Shown here: one piece after another, positions 56,332 to 64,000 of the stretch
Position numbering within the stretch: position 1 is the first letter of the stretch
How the letters are laid out: each line of letters starts with the position of its first letter
Source: Marinobacter daepoensis DSM 16072
GTDB lineage: Bacteria > Pseudomonadota > Gammaproteobacteria > Pseudomonadales > Oleiphilaceae
DNA: 64,000 nucleotides
Assembly (NCBI RefSeq): GCF_000421165.1
Contig: NZ_ATWI01000014.1
Coordinates: forward strand, 57,663-121,662
Direction of reading: 5' to 3'
Notes under the pieces: model-generated
What the model was told of the DNA's origin: nothing
Seen by the model: the letters and a program-made list of their open reading frames with translations, nothing else
The model's database searches: none
Translations under genes and position numbers: made by a program

Positions 56332-56838
56332 ATGTTCTGGACATTTATTGCAACTGTGTTTTGTGGTCTGGGTGCGGCCGGTATCGCTTTGGCAATTCGT
56401 ACCGCCACCGCCAAAAGGGCCCCACGCTGGATCATTCCGGTGTTTGCCGGGCTCGGCATGCTGGCCTACCTGATCCATGGTGAATATACCTGGTACGACC
56501 ATAAACGTTCACTGTTGCCAGAAGAAGCGGTCGTGGTGAACGAGGAACAGCAAGGGTTATTTTTCCGCCCCTGGACCTTTGTATTTCCGTATGTCACCGC
56601 GTTTTCTACGGTGGATCTGAAGAGTGTAGAAACAGACACAGCCGACCCGGATATTGTCCGCTTTACTCTTTACCGATTTGATCAGACCGTGACCGATGCG
56701 GTCTCACACCGGATTCACCTGATTCATTGCGGAAAGCGTGAACTGGTTCCCCTGACGTCTGATGGCTCCCCCGCCATCGATAATATGAAGGTATTGTCAG
56801 CCAGTGATCCGCTGTACGAAATCGTTTGTGATGCCTGA
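56332..56838 (+). CDS. Unrecognised membrane protein before the hybrid kinase
   Basis: A 168-residue protein with two N-terminal membrane helices (about 3-22 and 33-49) joined by a basic loop, then about 115 residues of mixed alpha/beta sequence ending near the last Cys. I do not recognise the family. It begins 15 bases after the symporter terminator and ends 29 bases before the giant kinase, so it may be cotranscribed with that kinase. Confidence 0.7.
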   Translation: MFWTFIATVFCGLGAAGIALAIRTATAKRAPRWIIPVFAGLGMLAYLIHGEYTWYDHKRSLLPEEAVVVNEEQQGLFFRPWTFVFPYVTAFSTVDLKSVETDTADPDIVRFTLYRFDQTVTDAVSHRIHLIHCGKRELVPLTSDGSPAIDNMKVLSASDPLYEIVCDA

Positions 56839-56866
56839 ACAGCCAAGAAGGGATAGCTAGACCACC

Positions 56867-59800
56867 ATGATCAGCCCCTGGTTGCTTGTACCCATTTCCA
56901 TCGCTTATATCTCGCTTCTGTTCCTTATTGCATGGGCAGGGGACCGGCATCCGGGGTTATATCGCAAGCGGTTCGCCCGAACGCACATCTACGGTTTATC
57001 GCTGGCAGTTTACTTTACCTCCTGGACGTTCTACGGCGCCGTTGGCCGGGCAACGCAGGAAGGCCTGGCATTTCTTCCAATTTACCTTGGCCCACTTCTG
57101 GGGTTCCTGTTCTTCGCTCCCCTTCTTCGGCGCATCATCTACATCAGTAAACGCAATAACAGTACGTCGATTGCCGACTTTATCGCGTCGCGCTATGGAA
57201 AATCCCAGGTACTTGCCGCCATGGTGGCCGTTTTTGCCCTCATAGGCAGCGTGCCCTATATCGCGCTTCAGCTTAAAGCCATCGCTCTGGGCTTCAACGT
57301 ACTCACTGGCAGCGGCGAGAGCTACCAGGAGCTGAGCACCGCCGCCTGGAGTGATTCAGCCTGGTATATCACGCTTGCGCTGGCAGTGTTCACGGTACTT
57401 TTTGGCACTCGTCACCTGGAATCCACAGAGCACCATCGAGGCATGATCCAGGCAGTAGCCTTCGAGTCGCTCATCAAGCTCATTGCCTTCGTTGCAGTGG
57501 GTCTGTTTGTTGGTTATGGCCTCTATGAAGGCTTTGGCGATCTGTTCTCCCGTGTTCAGGAGGCCAACCTCATGGGCGTACTCACCACCGACGGCCTGGA
57601 AACACCTGCTTTCCTCACCCAGACTCTGGTGGCTATGCTTGCCATTATCTGCCTGCCCAGACAGTTTCACGTTATGGTGGTGGAAAACACCGATCACCGT
57701 GATTTCGAGACTGCCCGCTGGGCCATGCCAATCTATCTGGTCATTGCCAGCGCCTTTGTGATCCCCATTGCAGCCGCTGGATTACTCAGCACCAATCTTG
57801 GCGCTAGTGATCCAGACATCGTGATTCTGCAGTTGCCTATCATGGCGGGAGAACACTGGCTTTCTGTACTGGCCTTCCTCGGAGGCGGCTCGGCCGCCGC
57901 AGCCATGGTCATCGTCTGCTCAGTCGCCATTGCCACAATGGTCAGCAACGAAATCATTATGCCGGGCCTGCTTCGCTTTTTCCGCCCCGGAATGAACCGA
58001 CAGGCTGACCTCAGTTTTCTGTTGCTGACCATTCGGCGAGTCGCCATTTTTGTTGTCCTGCTGACCGCCTATGGTTTTTACCGTATGGCTGGTGAAGACT
58101 ACAGCCTGACCGCATTTGGCCTTCTTTCCTTTGCTGCTGCGGCCCAGTTTGGCCCGGCCCTGGTAGGCGGTATCCTCTGGCGACAGGGCAACTTTACCGG
58201 AGCAGCCTGGGGCCTTGGCCTTGGTTTTCTGGTGTGGTGCTACACCTTGCTGCTCCCCGCACTTGTTTCCACCGGGTGGGTCAGCGACACCCTGATTGAA
58301 CACGGCCTGTTCGGATGGAACTGGACCCGCCCTACCGCTTTGTTCGGGTCTGAACTGGACCAGATCAGCCATGGCATTCTCTGGAGCCTCGGCGTCAACA
58401 CATCCGTTTACATCCTGCTGTCTCTGTTCACCCGACAGAGAATTCGCGAGAAGATCCAGATCGCAGCTTTCTTCCATGATGCACAGCCCAAAGCAGAAAA
58501 TGCCCAACACCAGAGCTGGCAGGGAGAGATCCTGACATCCGACCTTCAGGCCCTCACTGATCGATTCATGGGCGAGGAACGCTCCGAGAGCATTCTCAGA
58601 AATTACGAACGGCGCAACGCCATCCGGCTTTACCCGCAGCGCCCGGCATCTACCCATCTGATGAAGTACATTGAACGCCAGCTCGCATCAGTGATTGGGG
58701 CGTCCACGGCACGGGTGGTTCTGGAATCCACCCTCACCGGCCGGGACATGCAGATCGAAGATGTGGTCAGTATCGTTGATGAAGCATCCCAGGCCATGAC
58801 CTTCAGCCGGGAGTTGCTTCAGTCCGCGATCGAGAACATCAGCCTTGGCGTTTCGGTAGTCAACCACCAACAGCAATTGGTGGTCTGGAACCACCGATAC
58901 CTTGAACTGTTCAATTACCCAAAAGGGTTTGTTCGGGTAGGCAGACCGGTTGAAGATCTGATGCGTTATAACCTGACGAACGCCAACCTGTCCGCCCGCC
59001 GTATTGATGAGATAGTGGAAAACCGGTGCAACAGCATGCGCGAAGGCAAGCCCATGTCCTACGAGCGCCAGCGACCTGATGGCACCGTGGTTCGCATTGA
59101 CGGCAGTCCAATCCCCGGCGGCGGATACGTTACCACCTTTCAGGACATCACCGCGATGCGCCGGACCGAGCAAGCGCTGAAGGAAACCAACATCTATCTG
59201 GAGCAACGGGTCAGGGAGCGCACCCAGGAACTGCAGGTCATCAACGAGCAGATGCTGAAGGCCAAATCTGTGGCGGAGCAGGCCAACCAGAGTAAGACCC
59301 GGTTTCTGGCCTCGGCAAGCCACGATCTCCTGCAGCCCCTTAACGCCGCAAGACTCTTTACGTCAGCGCTCTCCGGGAAGGTCAACGAAGGAGAAACCCG
59401 GGATCTGGTCGAACATATCGACAGCTCTCTGGGCGCCGCGGAAGAAATCATCAGCACATTACTGGATATTTCCAAGCTGGATGCCGGTGCTCTGGAACCG
59501 GATATCGGAGCCTTTCCCGTCAACGACCTGCTTCGACATCTGGCCACAGAGTTCTCCGCCATTGCCAAGGACCAGGAGCTCGAACTTCATGTCGTTCCCA
59601 GCACAGCCTGGGTAAGATCCGACGCAAAACTGCTACGCCGGGTGGTTCAGAATTTTCTGTCCAATGCCATCCGCTATACCGTGAGTGGCAAGATCCTGAT
59701 GGGATGCCGCAGGTTAAAAGGCTACCTCCGCATTGAAGTCTGGGATACCGGCCCGGGCATGTCCGATGACCAGCTCTCCCACATTTTTGAAGAGTTCCGG

Positions 59801-60385
59801 CGTTTTCAGCATGGTCGTGACAAAAAGGGACTTGGGCTGGGGCTTGCTATTGTTGACCGCATCAGCGGCATGCTGAACCATCCGGTTACCGTGCATTCCA
59901 TTCAGGGTAAAGGCAGCGTCTTTGGTATTACCGTTCCTCTGGCTCCGGCCGATCAGAGTCGTCAGGATACCCAGAAGGCCAACAGCAACTCTCGACGGGT
60001 CTCAAGTCTCGGCGGTCTCCACGTGCTCTGTATTGATAACGATGCGGCCATTCTGCAAGGCATGGTGGCTCTTCTCGGCAACTGGCAGTGCGACGTCACC
60101 GCAGCGGAAAGCCTGAATGATGCCCTGAGCAAACTGGACGGGCACAGGCCGGATATTATACTTGCAGACTACCAGCTGGATGATAACCGAAACGGTCTGG
60201 ATGCCATGGACAGCATCCGTGAACACCTTGGCAACGACATTCCGGGCATCCTGATTACCGGCTATATGGCACCGGAAGTTCGTGATGACGCGGGCAACCG
60301 GGGTTATCAGATTCTCTACAAGCCGGTAAAACCTGCGGCCCTGAGAGCGCTCGTCAATAAACTACTTAAACAGAAACGGCCATGA
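56867..60385 (+). CDS. Hybrid histidine kinase with SLC5-like sensor (CbrA/CrbS/MxtR type)
   Basis: A 1172-residue protein. Residues about 1-510 form a transporter-like SLC5 domain with about 12-13 helices, then a cytoplasmic linker, a PAS-type region (about 640-770), a coiled signalling helix, the HisKA H-box with H819 (FLASASHDLLQPLN), an HATPase domain (N929-N933, DTGPG, GLGLGLA) and a receiver domain with phospho-acceptor D1101 (ILADYQLDDN). This architecture matches sensors for carboxylates/acetate such as MxtR and CrbS. Its ATGA overlap with the next gene implies tight coupling. Confidence 0.93.
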   Translation: MISPWLLVPISIAYISLLFLIAWAGDRHPGLYRKRFARTHIYGLSLAVYFTSWTFYGAVGRATQEGLAFLPIYLGPLLGFLFFAPLLRRIIYISKRNNSTSIADFIASRYGKSQVLAAMVAVFALIGSVPYIALQLKAIALGFNVLTGSGESYQELSTAAWSDSAWYITLALAVFTVLFGTRHLESTEHHRGMIQAVAFESLIKLIAFVAVGLFVGYGLYEGFGDLFSRVQEANLMGVLTTDGLETPAFLTQTLVAMLAIICLPRQFHVMVVENTDHRDFETARWAMPIYLVIASAFVIPIAAAGLLSTNLGASDPDIVILQLPIMAGEHWLSVLAFLGGGSAAAAMVIVCSVAIATMVSNEIIMPGLLRFFRPGMNRQADLSFLLLTIRRVAIFVVLLTAYGFYRMAGEDYSLTAFGLLSFAAAAQFGPALVGGILWRQGNFTGAAWGLGLGFLVWCYTLLLPALVSTGWVSDTLIEHGLFGWNWTRPTALFGSELDQISHGILWSLGVNTSVYILLSLFTRQRIREKIQIAAFFHDAQPKAENAQHQSWQGEILTSDLQALTDRFMGEERSESILRNYERRNAIRLYPQRPASTHLMKYIERQLASVIGASTARVVLESTLTGRDMQIEDVVSIVDEASQAMTFSRELLQSAIENISLGVSVVNHQQQLVVWNHRYLELFNYPKGFVRVGRPVEDLMRYNLTNANLSARRIDEIVENRCNSMREGKPMSYERQRPDGTVVRIDGSPIPGGGYVTTFQDITAMRRTEQALKETNIYLEQRVRERTQELQVINEQMLKAKSVAEQANQSKTRFLASASHDLLQPLNAARLFTSALSGKVNEGETRDLVEHIDSSLGAAEEIISTLLDISKLDAGALEPDIGAFPVNDLLRHLATEFSAIAKDQELELHVVPSTAWVRSDAKLLRRVVQNFLSNAIRYTVSGKILMGCRRLKGYLRIEVWDTGPGMSDDQLSHIFEEFRRFQHGRDKKGLGLGLAIVDRISGMLNHPVTVHSIQGKGSVFGITVPLAPADQSRQDTQKANSNSRRVSSLGGLHVLCIDNDAAILQGMVALLGNWQCDVTAAESLNDALSKLDGHRPDIILADYQLDDNRNGLDAMDSIREHLGNDIPGILITGYMAPEVRDDAGNRGYQILYKPVKPAALRALVNKLLKQKRP

Positions 60386-62022
60386 ATTCCCCCGAACCCA
60401 GAGACCCGGTAAATCCCTTTGGCAAGCTGACGTTTCTTGTTGTCGATGATTTTGAGAATTTTCGTCTGTCCATGAGGCAAATGCTTCGCAGCTGCGGCGC
60501 AGACCGGATTGAGCTCGTCGCTCACGCTACACCGGCTATTCAATACTGTACCTATAACCACGTGGATGTCGTTCTGTGCGACTACAACCTTGGCGAGGGT
60601 AAAAACGGCCAGCACATTCTCGAGGAGCTACGGCACCGGAAACTCCTTAAACGCTCATCGCTGTTCCTGATGGTCACAGCGGAAACCTCAAAGGAAATGG
60701 TTATGGGAGCGAGAGAGTATCAACCTGACGCATACCTGACCAAGCCAATAAACCGTGCGATGCTTGAACAGCGACTCGGTAGCCTGATCAAACAGCGGAA
60801 TGCGCTGCATCCCATTACTCGTCAGATTGACCGGGAAAATTACCCGGAGGCCATCAGCCTGTGCCTGCACGCCCTGACCAGGCAACCACGATACAAAACC
60901 TGGCTAATGAAAACCCTCGGGGAACTCTATTTCATGGTCGGTGACCTCGCACACGCCCAAAAAATCTACGATGACGTACTGCATCAGAGAGAACTCTCCT
61001 GGGCCAGACTCGGCAGCTGCAAGATCCTTCTGGCCAACCGCCACTTTGATCAGGCCGTCCAAGGGCTAGAGGCTTTAATTGTAAGACACCCAGATTACAT
61101 GGAGGCCTATGACCTGCTGGCTGAAGGTCTGGAAAACCAGGGTCGGTCAGTTCAGGCTCAGCAGATTCTTCAAAAAGCCGCTGTACACTCTCCAAACGCC
61201 CTGCTCCGCCAGAAACACCTTGCAGAACTCGCCGGCACAAACCAGGACATTGAAACCGCCTCAGACGCCTGGCGACAGACCATTGCGCTGGGCACTCATT
61301 CCATTCATGACAGTGCAGAGCATTATCTGTCTCTCGCTCAAAGCCTGTCAGACCTGAGCGAAGGCGCCGGTGAGGAAACTGCGACGGAGTACTCAACCGA
61401 AGCATTTTCGGTTCTGAACAGGATGGAGAAACGATTTTCCGAAGACCCGGTCATTGGGCTCAAGAGCGGTATTGTTCAATGCCGTTTATTTGTGGCCCAG
61501 GGTCATCACCGGGAAGCCGAAGGTGTTCTGAGCACGGTCAGTTCCGAGTTGGAAGACCTTGAAAACATCCCAGCCGATCTGAGCCTGGACTTTGCCAAGA
61601 CACTGTTCCGGATGGAAAAATCCGACAAGGCAAAACATCTTCTCGCAGAGTTGGCCGCTCGTCATGAGAATGATCCAGACGTTCTGCAGAAAATTGAAAA
61701 CCTGCTGGATGAACCCGTTGGTTTCCGACAGAAAATTGAGGCTCGCGGGTTGAACCGGGACGGCATCAAGGCCTTCGAGGCCGGAGATCTGGATGCCGCC
61801 GTGGAGGCTTTCAACAGCGCCCTTGAGATTGTTCCCGACCACGCAGCCCTGAATCTGAACCTGGTTCAGGTGCTGATGAAGCAATACGACCTGACCAGAG
61901 CCTCCGTGTTGCTGGAAACCTGCCGACAGCGACTCCATCGCCTCTCAAGTCTGCCCGTGCAACACCGCCAGCATCGGCGATACCTAGCGCTCACCCGGAA
62001 ATTGAAAGGACTGGCCGCATGA
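60382..62022 (+). CDS. Receiver-TPR response regulator
   Basis: A 546-residue protein with an N-terminal receiver domain (about 15-135; acidic pair D22/D23, phospho-acceptor D67 in VLCDYNLGEGKNG, T99, K121) and a long C-terminal array of tetratricopeptide-like helical repeats (about 150-546). No DNA-binding or enzymatic output domain is visible, so it probably acts through protein contacts. Its ATG overlaps the hybrid kinase, and its stop overlaps the following kinase. Confidence 0.9.
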   Translation: MNSPEPRDPVNPFGKLTFLVVDDFENFRLSMRQMLRSCGADRIELVAHATPAIQYCTYNHVDVVLCDYNLGEGKNGQHILEELRHRKLLKRSSLFLMVTAETSKEMVMGAREYQPDAYLTKPINRAMLEQRLGSLIKQRNALHPITRQIDRENYPEAISLCLHALTRQPRYKTWLMKTLGELYFMVGDLAHAQKIYDDVLHQRELSWARLGSCKILLANRHFDQAVQGLEALIVRHPDYMEAYDLLAEGLENQGRSVQAQQILQKAAVHSPNALLRQKHLAELAGTNQDIETASDAWRQTIALGTHSIHDSAEHYLSLAQSLSDLSEGAGEETATEYSTEAFSVLNRMEKRFSEDPVIGLKSGIVQCRLFVAQGHHREAEGVLSTVSSELEDLENIPADLSLDFAKTLFRMEKSDKAKHLLAELAARHENDPDVLQKIENLLDEPVGFRQKIEARGLNRDGIKAFEAGDLDAAVEAFNSALEIVPDHAALNLNLVQVLMKQYDLTRASVLLETCRQRLHRLSSLPVQHRQHRRYLALTRKLKGLAA

Positions 62023-62699
62023 CCGATCAGAACATCGATTTTTCCATGGTGCTGGCCTCAGCCGTGCACGATATGAAGAACTCTCTTGGCATGTTGCTCA
62101 ACAGTCTTGAAGAACTGCGAGGAGAGTACAACCAAACACTCGCGGGCTCCGAAAAGTTCAACATGCTGCAGTACGAAGCTGAACGCATGCACAACGACCT
62201 GGTTCAATTACTGGGAATCTACCGTCTTGGTGAGAACAATCTGTCTGCCCACATCGACGAACATTTTGTGCCTGACTTTCTGGAAGAGCACCTCGCCAGA
62301 CATATTCCACTCTTGCAGAGCCTGGGTATTGAGTACTCCATAGCTGCCGAAGACATCAGCGGTTTCTTTGATGAAGATTTGCTGACCGGCGTTCTGAATA
62401 ACACCATAAACAATGCCATTCGTTACACCAGATCAAAGATTTGCCTGACCGCCCGCCAGGAAGAAGGATACCTAGTACTCGGCGTTGAAGATGATGGACA
62501 AGGATATCCTGACAATATGCAGCACACGGGACAGCTCAGTTTCAAATCATTGGACTTCAAGAGCGGGAGCACCAGCCTGGGCCTGTTTTTTGCCTCGTCT
62601 GTGGCGAAACTCCATACAGAGAGCGATCGAAGTGGCGTAATTCGTCTTCACAACGGTGGTAGTCTGGGTGGGGGCGTGTTCGAAATCTGGCTGCCTTAA
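62019..62699 (+). CDS. Small soluble histidine kinase
   Basis: A 226-residue kinase consisting only of a dimerisation/phosphorylation helix with H17 in ASAVHDMKNSL, then an HATPase domain with NTINNAIRYT, DDGQGYP and GSTSLGLFF. There is no sensor or membrane segment. It starts inside the ATGA overlap with the REC-TPR gene. It may phosphorylate the REC-TPR protein or the downstream receiver protein. Confidence 0.88.
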   Translation: MTDQNIDFSMVLASAVHDMKNSLGMLLNSLEELRGEYNQTLAGSEKFNMLQYEAERMHNDLVQLLGIYRLGENNLSAHIDEHFVPDFLEEHLARHIPLLQSLGIEYSIAAEDISGFFDEDLLTGVLNNTINNAIRYTRSKICLTARQEEGYLVLGVEDDGQGYPDNMQHTGQLSFKSLDFKSGSTSLGLFFASSVAKLHTESDRSGVIRLHNGGSLGGGVFEIWLP

Positions 62700-62848
62700 A
62701 ACGAAATTGACGCAGAGGTCTCAAAAATAACACCCGGCCCGTCAATCCGCTGTATATTCTCTGAACGGGGCTTATAGTGCCCCTCAGGTTATTCCATTGA
62801 CCGTCCATTAAGACGAGATGCAGGAAATTTTTGCAAGGAGGAGCTTTC

Positions 62849-63604
62849 ATGCCGCGTGGGCACGCTTTGATTATCGAAGATTCATCAACCGCCCGAATAC
62901 TCCTGTCCAGGCTACTTGAGCGCGCTGACATTTCCACGACAGGCGTGGCAACAGCTGAGCAGGCTTTTCCGTTACTCCAGCAAGAGCACTTCGATCTCAT
63001 CTTTCTGGACCATCTTCTCCCAGGCATGGATGGTTTCGCCGCTCTGGAGAGGCTCAAACAGGACCCTGGCACCCGGGACATTCCCGTTTTTATGTACACG
63101 TCCCAGAATGCAGAGCGCTACGTTCAGGAAGCCAGAAACCTCGGGGCCGCTGGCGTCATCCGGAAACAGGTTGACCGGGATCAGCTGATGCGAACGCTGG
63201 ATATCATTCTTTCAAACGTCCCAGACCAGGAGCAAAGCGACGCTATCCGTGTCGCCGTCGAGGAAGGAGGTATTCAAGCAGCGAATAGCCCAGAACAGAG
63301 TTCACGAGGCATCACCGGTCGCCTTTCGACACTGGAGATTGCTTATGAAGAGCTTGAGGAAGAAGCCCGGGAATTACGCAGCACCTTGGCCGAGATACAG
63401 CTGAAGCAAAGCCAGCAGGCCGACCGATACAGAAACCGGTTACGCTGGGTCGCCGGCCTGACCTTCACAACCTTTGTGGTTGTGATCTGGGGTCTTTCCT
63501 CACAAGGCAGCCTCCTGAACGAACACATTGCCCGCGCCGATGAGCAGATCGGGCTGTTGCACAGCATCGTAGGCGGTGTCATTGAATTGATTGGCCGCCA
63601 ATGA
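62849..63604 (+). CDS. Membrane-anchored receiver-domain protein
   Basis: A 251-residue protein with a complete receiver domain (E10, D11, phospho-acceptor D54 in FLDHLLPGMDG, T84, K106), a coiled coil (about 155-192), one membrane helix (about 200-217) and a 30-residue tail. ATG 62849 has an excellent AAGGAGGAG ribosome binding site. It lies 149 bases after the small kinase, with a short GGGGC/GCCCC hairpin in between, so it may have its own promoter. It converges with the rRNA operon. Confidence 0.88.
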   Translation: MPRGHALIIEDSSTARILLSRLLERADISTTGVATAEQAFPLLQQEHFDLIFLDHLLPGMDGFAALERLKQDPGTRDIPVFMYTSQNAERYVQEARNLGAAGVIRKQVDRDQLMRTLDIILSNVPDQEQSDAIRVAVEEGGIQAANSPEQSSRGITGRLSTLEIAYEELEEEARELRSTLAEIQLKQSQQADRYRNRLRWVAGLTFTTFVVVIWGLSSQGSLLNEHIARADEQIGLLHSIVGGVIELIGRQ

Positions 63605-63641
63605 GGCGAAGCATTTCGCCTCGGCATTTTCAGGCACCAAT

Positions 63642-63676
63642 AAAAAAGCCCCGGCATCTATGATGCTGGGGCTTTC
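63642..63676 (-). terminator. Terminator of the rRNA operon (minus strand)
   Basis: AAAGCCCCGGCATC pairs with GATGCTGGGGCTTT around a short loop (one G-T pair). On the minus strand it is followed by a T run, and it begins about ten bases after the 5S rRNA end. It may also slow transcription from the convergent receiver gene. Confidence 0.85.
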
Positions 63677-63686
63677 AGTATAAGGC

Positions 63687-63803
63687 GCCTGACGATGACC
63701 TACTCTCACATGGGCAACGCCACACTACCATCGGCGCAGATCTGTTTCACTTCTGAGTTCGGGATGGGATCAGGTGGTTCCAGACCGCTATGGTCGTCAG
63801 GCA
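63687..63803 (-). rRNA. rrf: 5S ribosomal RNA
   Basis: On the minus strand the sequence starts TGCCTGACGACCATAGCG and ends near GTCATCGTCAGGC, with the conserved CCCGAACTCAGAAGTGAAAC core. It is about 117 nt and folds as standard 5S. The exact mature ends may differ by a few bases. An 81-base spacer separates it from the 23S. Confidence 0.97.
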
Positions 63804-63884
63804 AAACGGTTGATCACTGGGGGACGAGAAAGAACGTGATGTTGATTTCATTGCATTATCCGCAATTGTCTTGGGTGTTATATA

Positions 63885-64000
63885 GTCAAGCCGCACGAGC
63901 AATTAGTACCGGTTAGCTCAACGCCTCACAGCGCTTACACACCCGGCCTATCAACGTCCTGGTCTTGAACGGCTCTTCAGGAGGCTCGAGGCCTCGGGGA
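63885..64000 (-). rRNA. rrl: 3' end of 23S ribosomal RNA (partial)
   Basis: On the minus strand the sequence reads ...GGCCGGGTGTGTAAGCGCTG...GCTAACCGGTACTAATTG and ends near GGCTTGAC, the typical 23S 3' end. The rest of the gene lies outside the window. The mature 3' end is approximate. Confidence 0.95.

Overview
This 64 kb window reads as a chromosomal housekeeping segment of a gammaproteobacterium, most likely Marinobacter or a close relative. The genus is an inference from protein style, from gene order (hda, CDP-alcohol phosphatidyltransferase, DUF2066, purM, purN, DUF3108; and pyrG, kdsA, eno, ftsB, ispD, ispF, truD, surE, pcm, nlpD, rpoS) and from a complete Rnf complex between metG and nth. 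No database search was possible. Coding density is very high, no gene-free stretch exceeds 300 bp, and I see no transposase, integrase, prophage or CRISPR array.

Layout. 0-12 kb: a truncated gene end, a DUF1631 protein, nadC, then a leftward group (CDP-alcohol phosphatidyltransferase, hda, orphan parA, yqcC) with DUF2066 above it and the divergent purMN and DUF3108, then avtA, a YjaG/DUF416 gene, dcd and apbC/mrp. 14-22.5 kb: metG, rnfABCDGE and nth, closed by a terminator. 22.5-41 kb: a long leftward run containing rpoS, nlpD, a DUF368 undecaprenyl-phosphate transporter, pcm, surE, truD, ispF, ispD, ftsB, eno, kdsA, pyrG, tilS, accA, dnaE and a TlpA-like lipoprotein. 41-51 kb: arsC, wrbA, DUF2069, an orphan GspE/PulE ATPase, a DUF3080 lipoprotein, the methionine-salvage genes mtnBDC, a two-subunit molybdenum hydroxylase, a small lipoprotein and an Smr protein. 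51-63.6 kb: a cNMP/CBS/DUF294 protein, a DEDDh exonuclease, a DUF4212 plus sodium:solute symporter pair, an unrecognised two-helix protein, a giant transporter-like hybrid histidine kinase, a REC-TPR protein, a small soluble histidine kinase and a membrane-anchored receiver protein. 63.6-64 kb: the 3' end of an rRNA operon on the minus strand (terminator, 5S, start of 23S).

How the genes work together. Much of the left and centre is core metabolism and envelope biogenesis: NAD and purine synthesis, tRNA charging and modification, isoprenoid precursors, KDO, enolase, CTP, fatty-acid initiation, replication, and undecaprenyl-phosphate recycling beside the amidase activator NlpD. Many neighbours overlap by 1 or 4 bases (TGATG or ATGA), which suggests translational coupling. 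The most interesting part is the right-hand transport and signalling block. Its symporter pair resembles acetate/carboxylate uptake systems, and its kinase resembles CbrA/CrbS/MxtR-type sensors. The block holds several receiver domains and two histidine kinases but no DNA-binding output domain, so its outputs may be protein-protein or membrane-associated. The symporter also carries an EF-hand-like loop, and a 24-codon reading frame with a good ribosome binding site precedes the operon.
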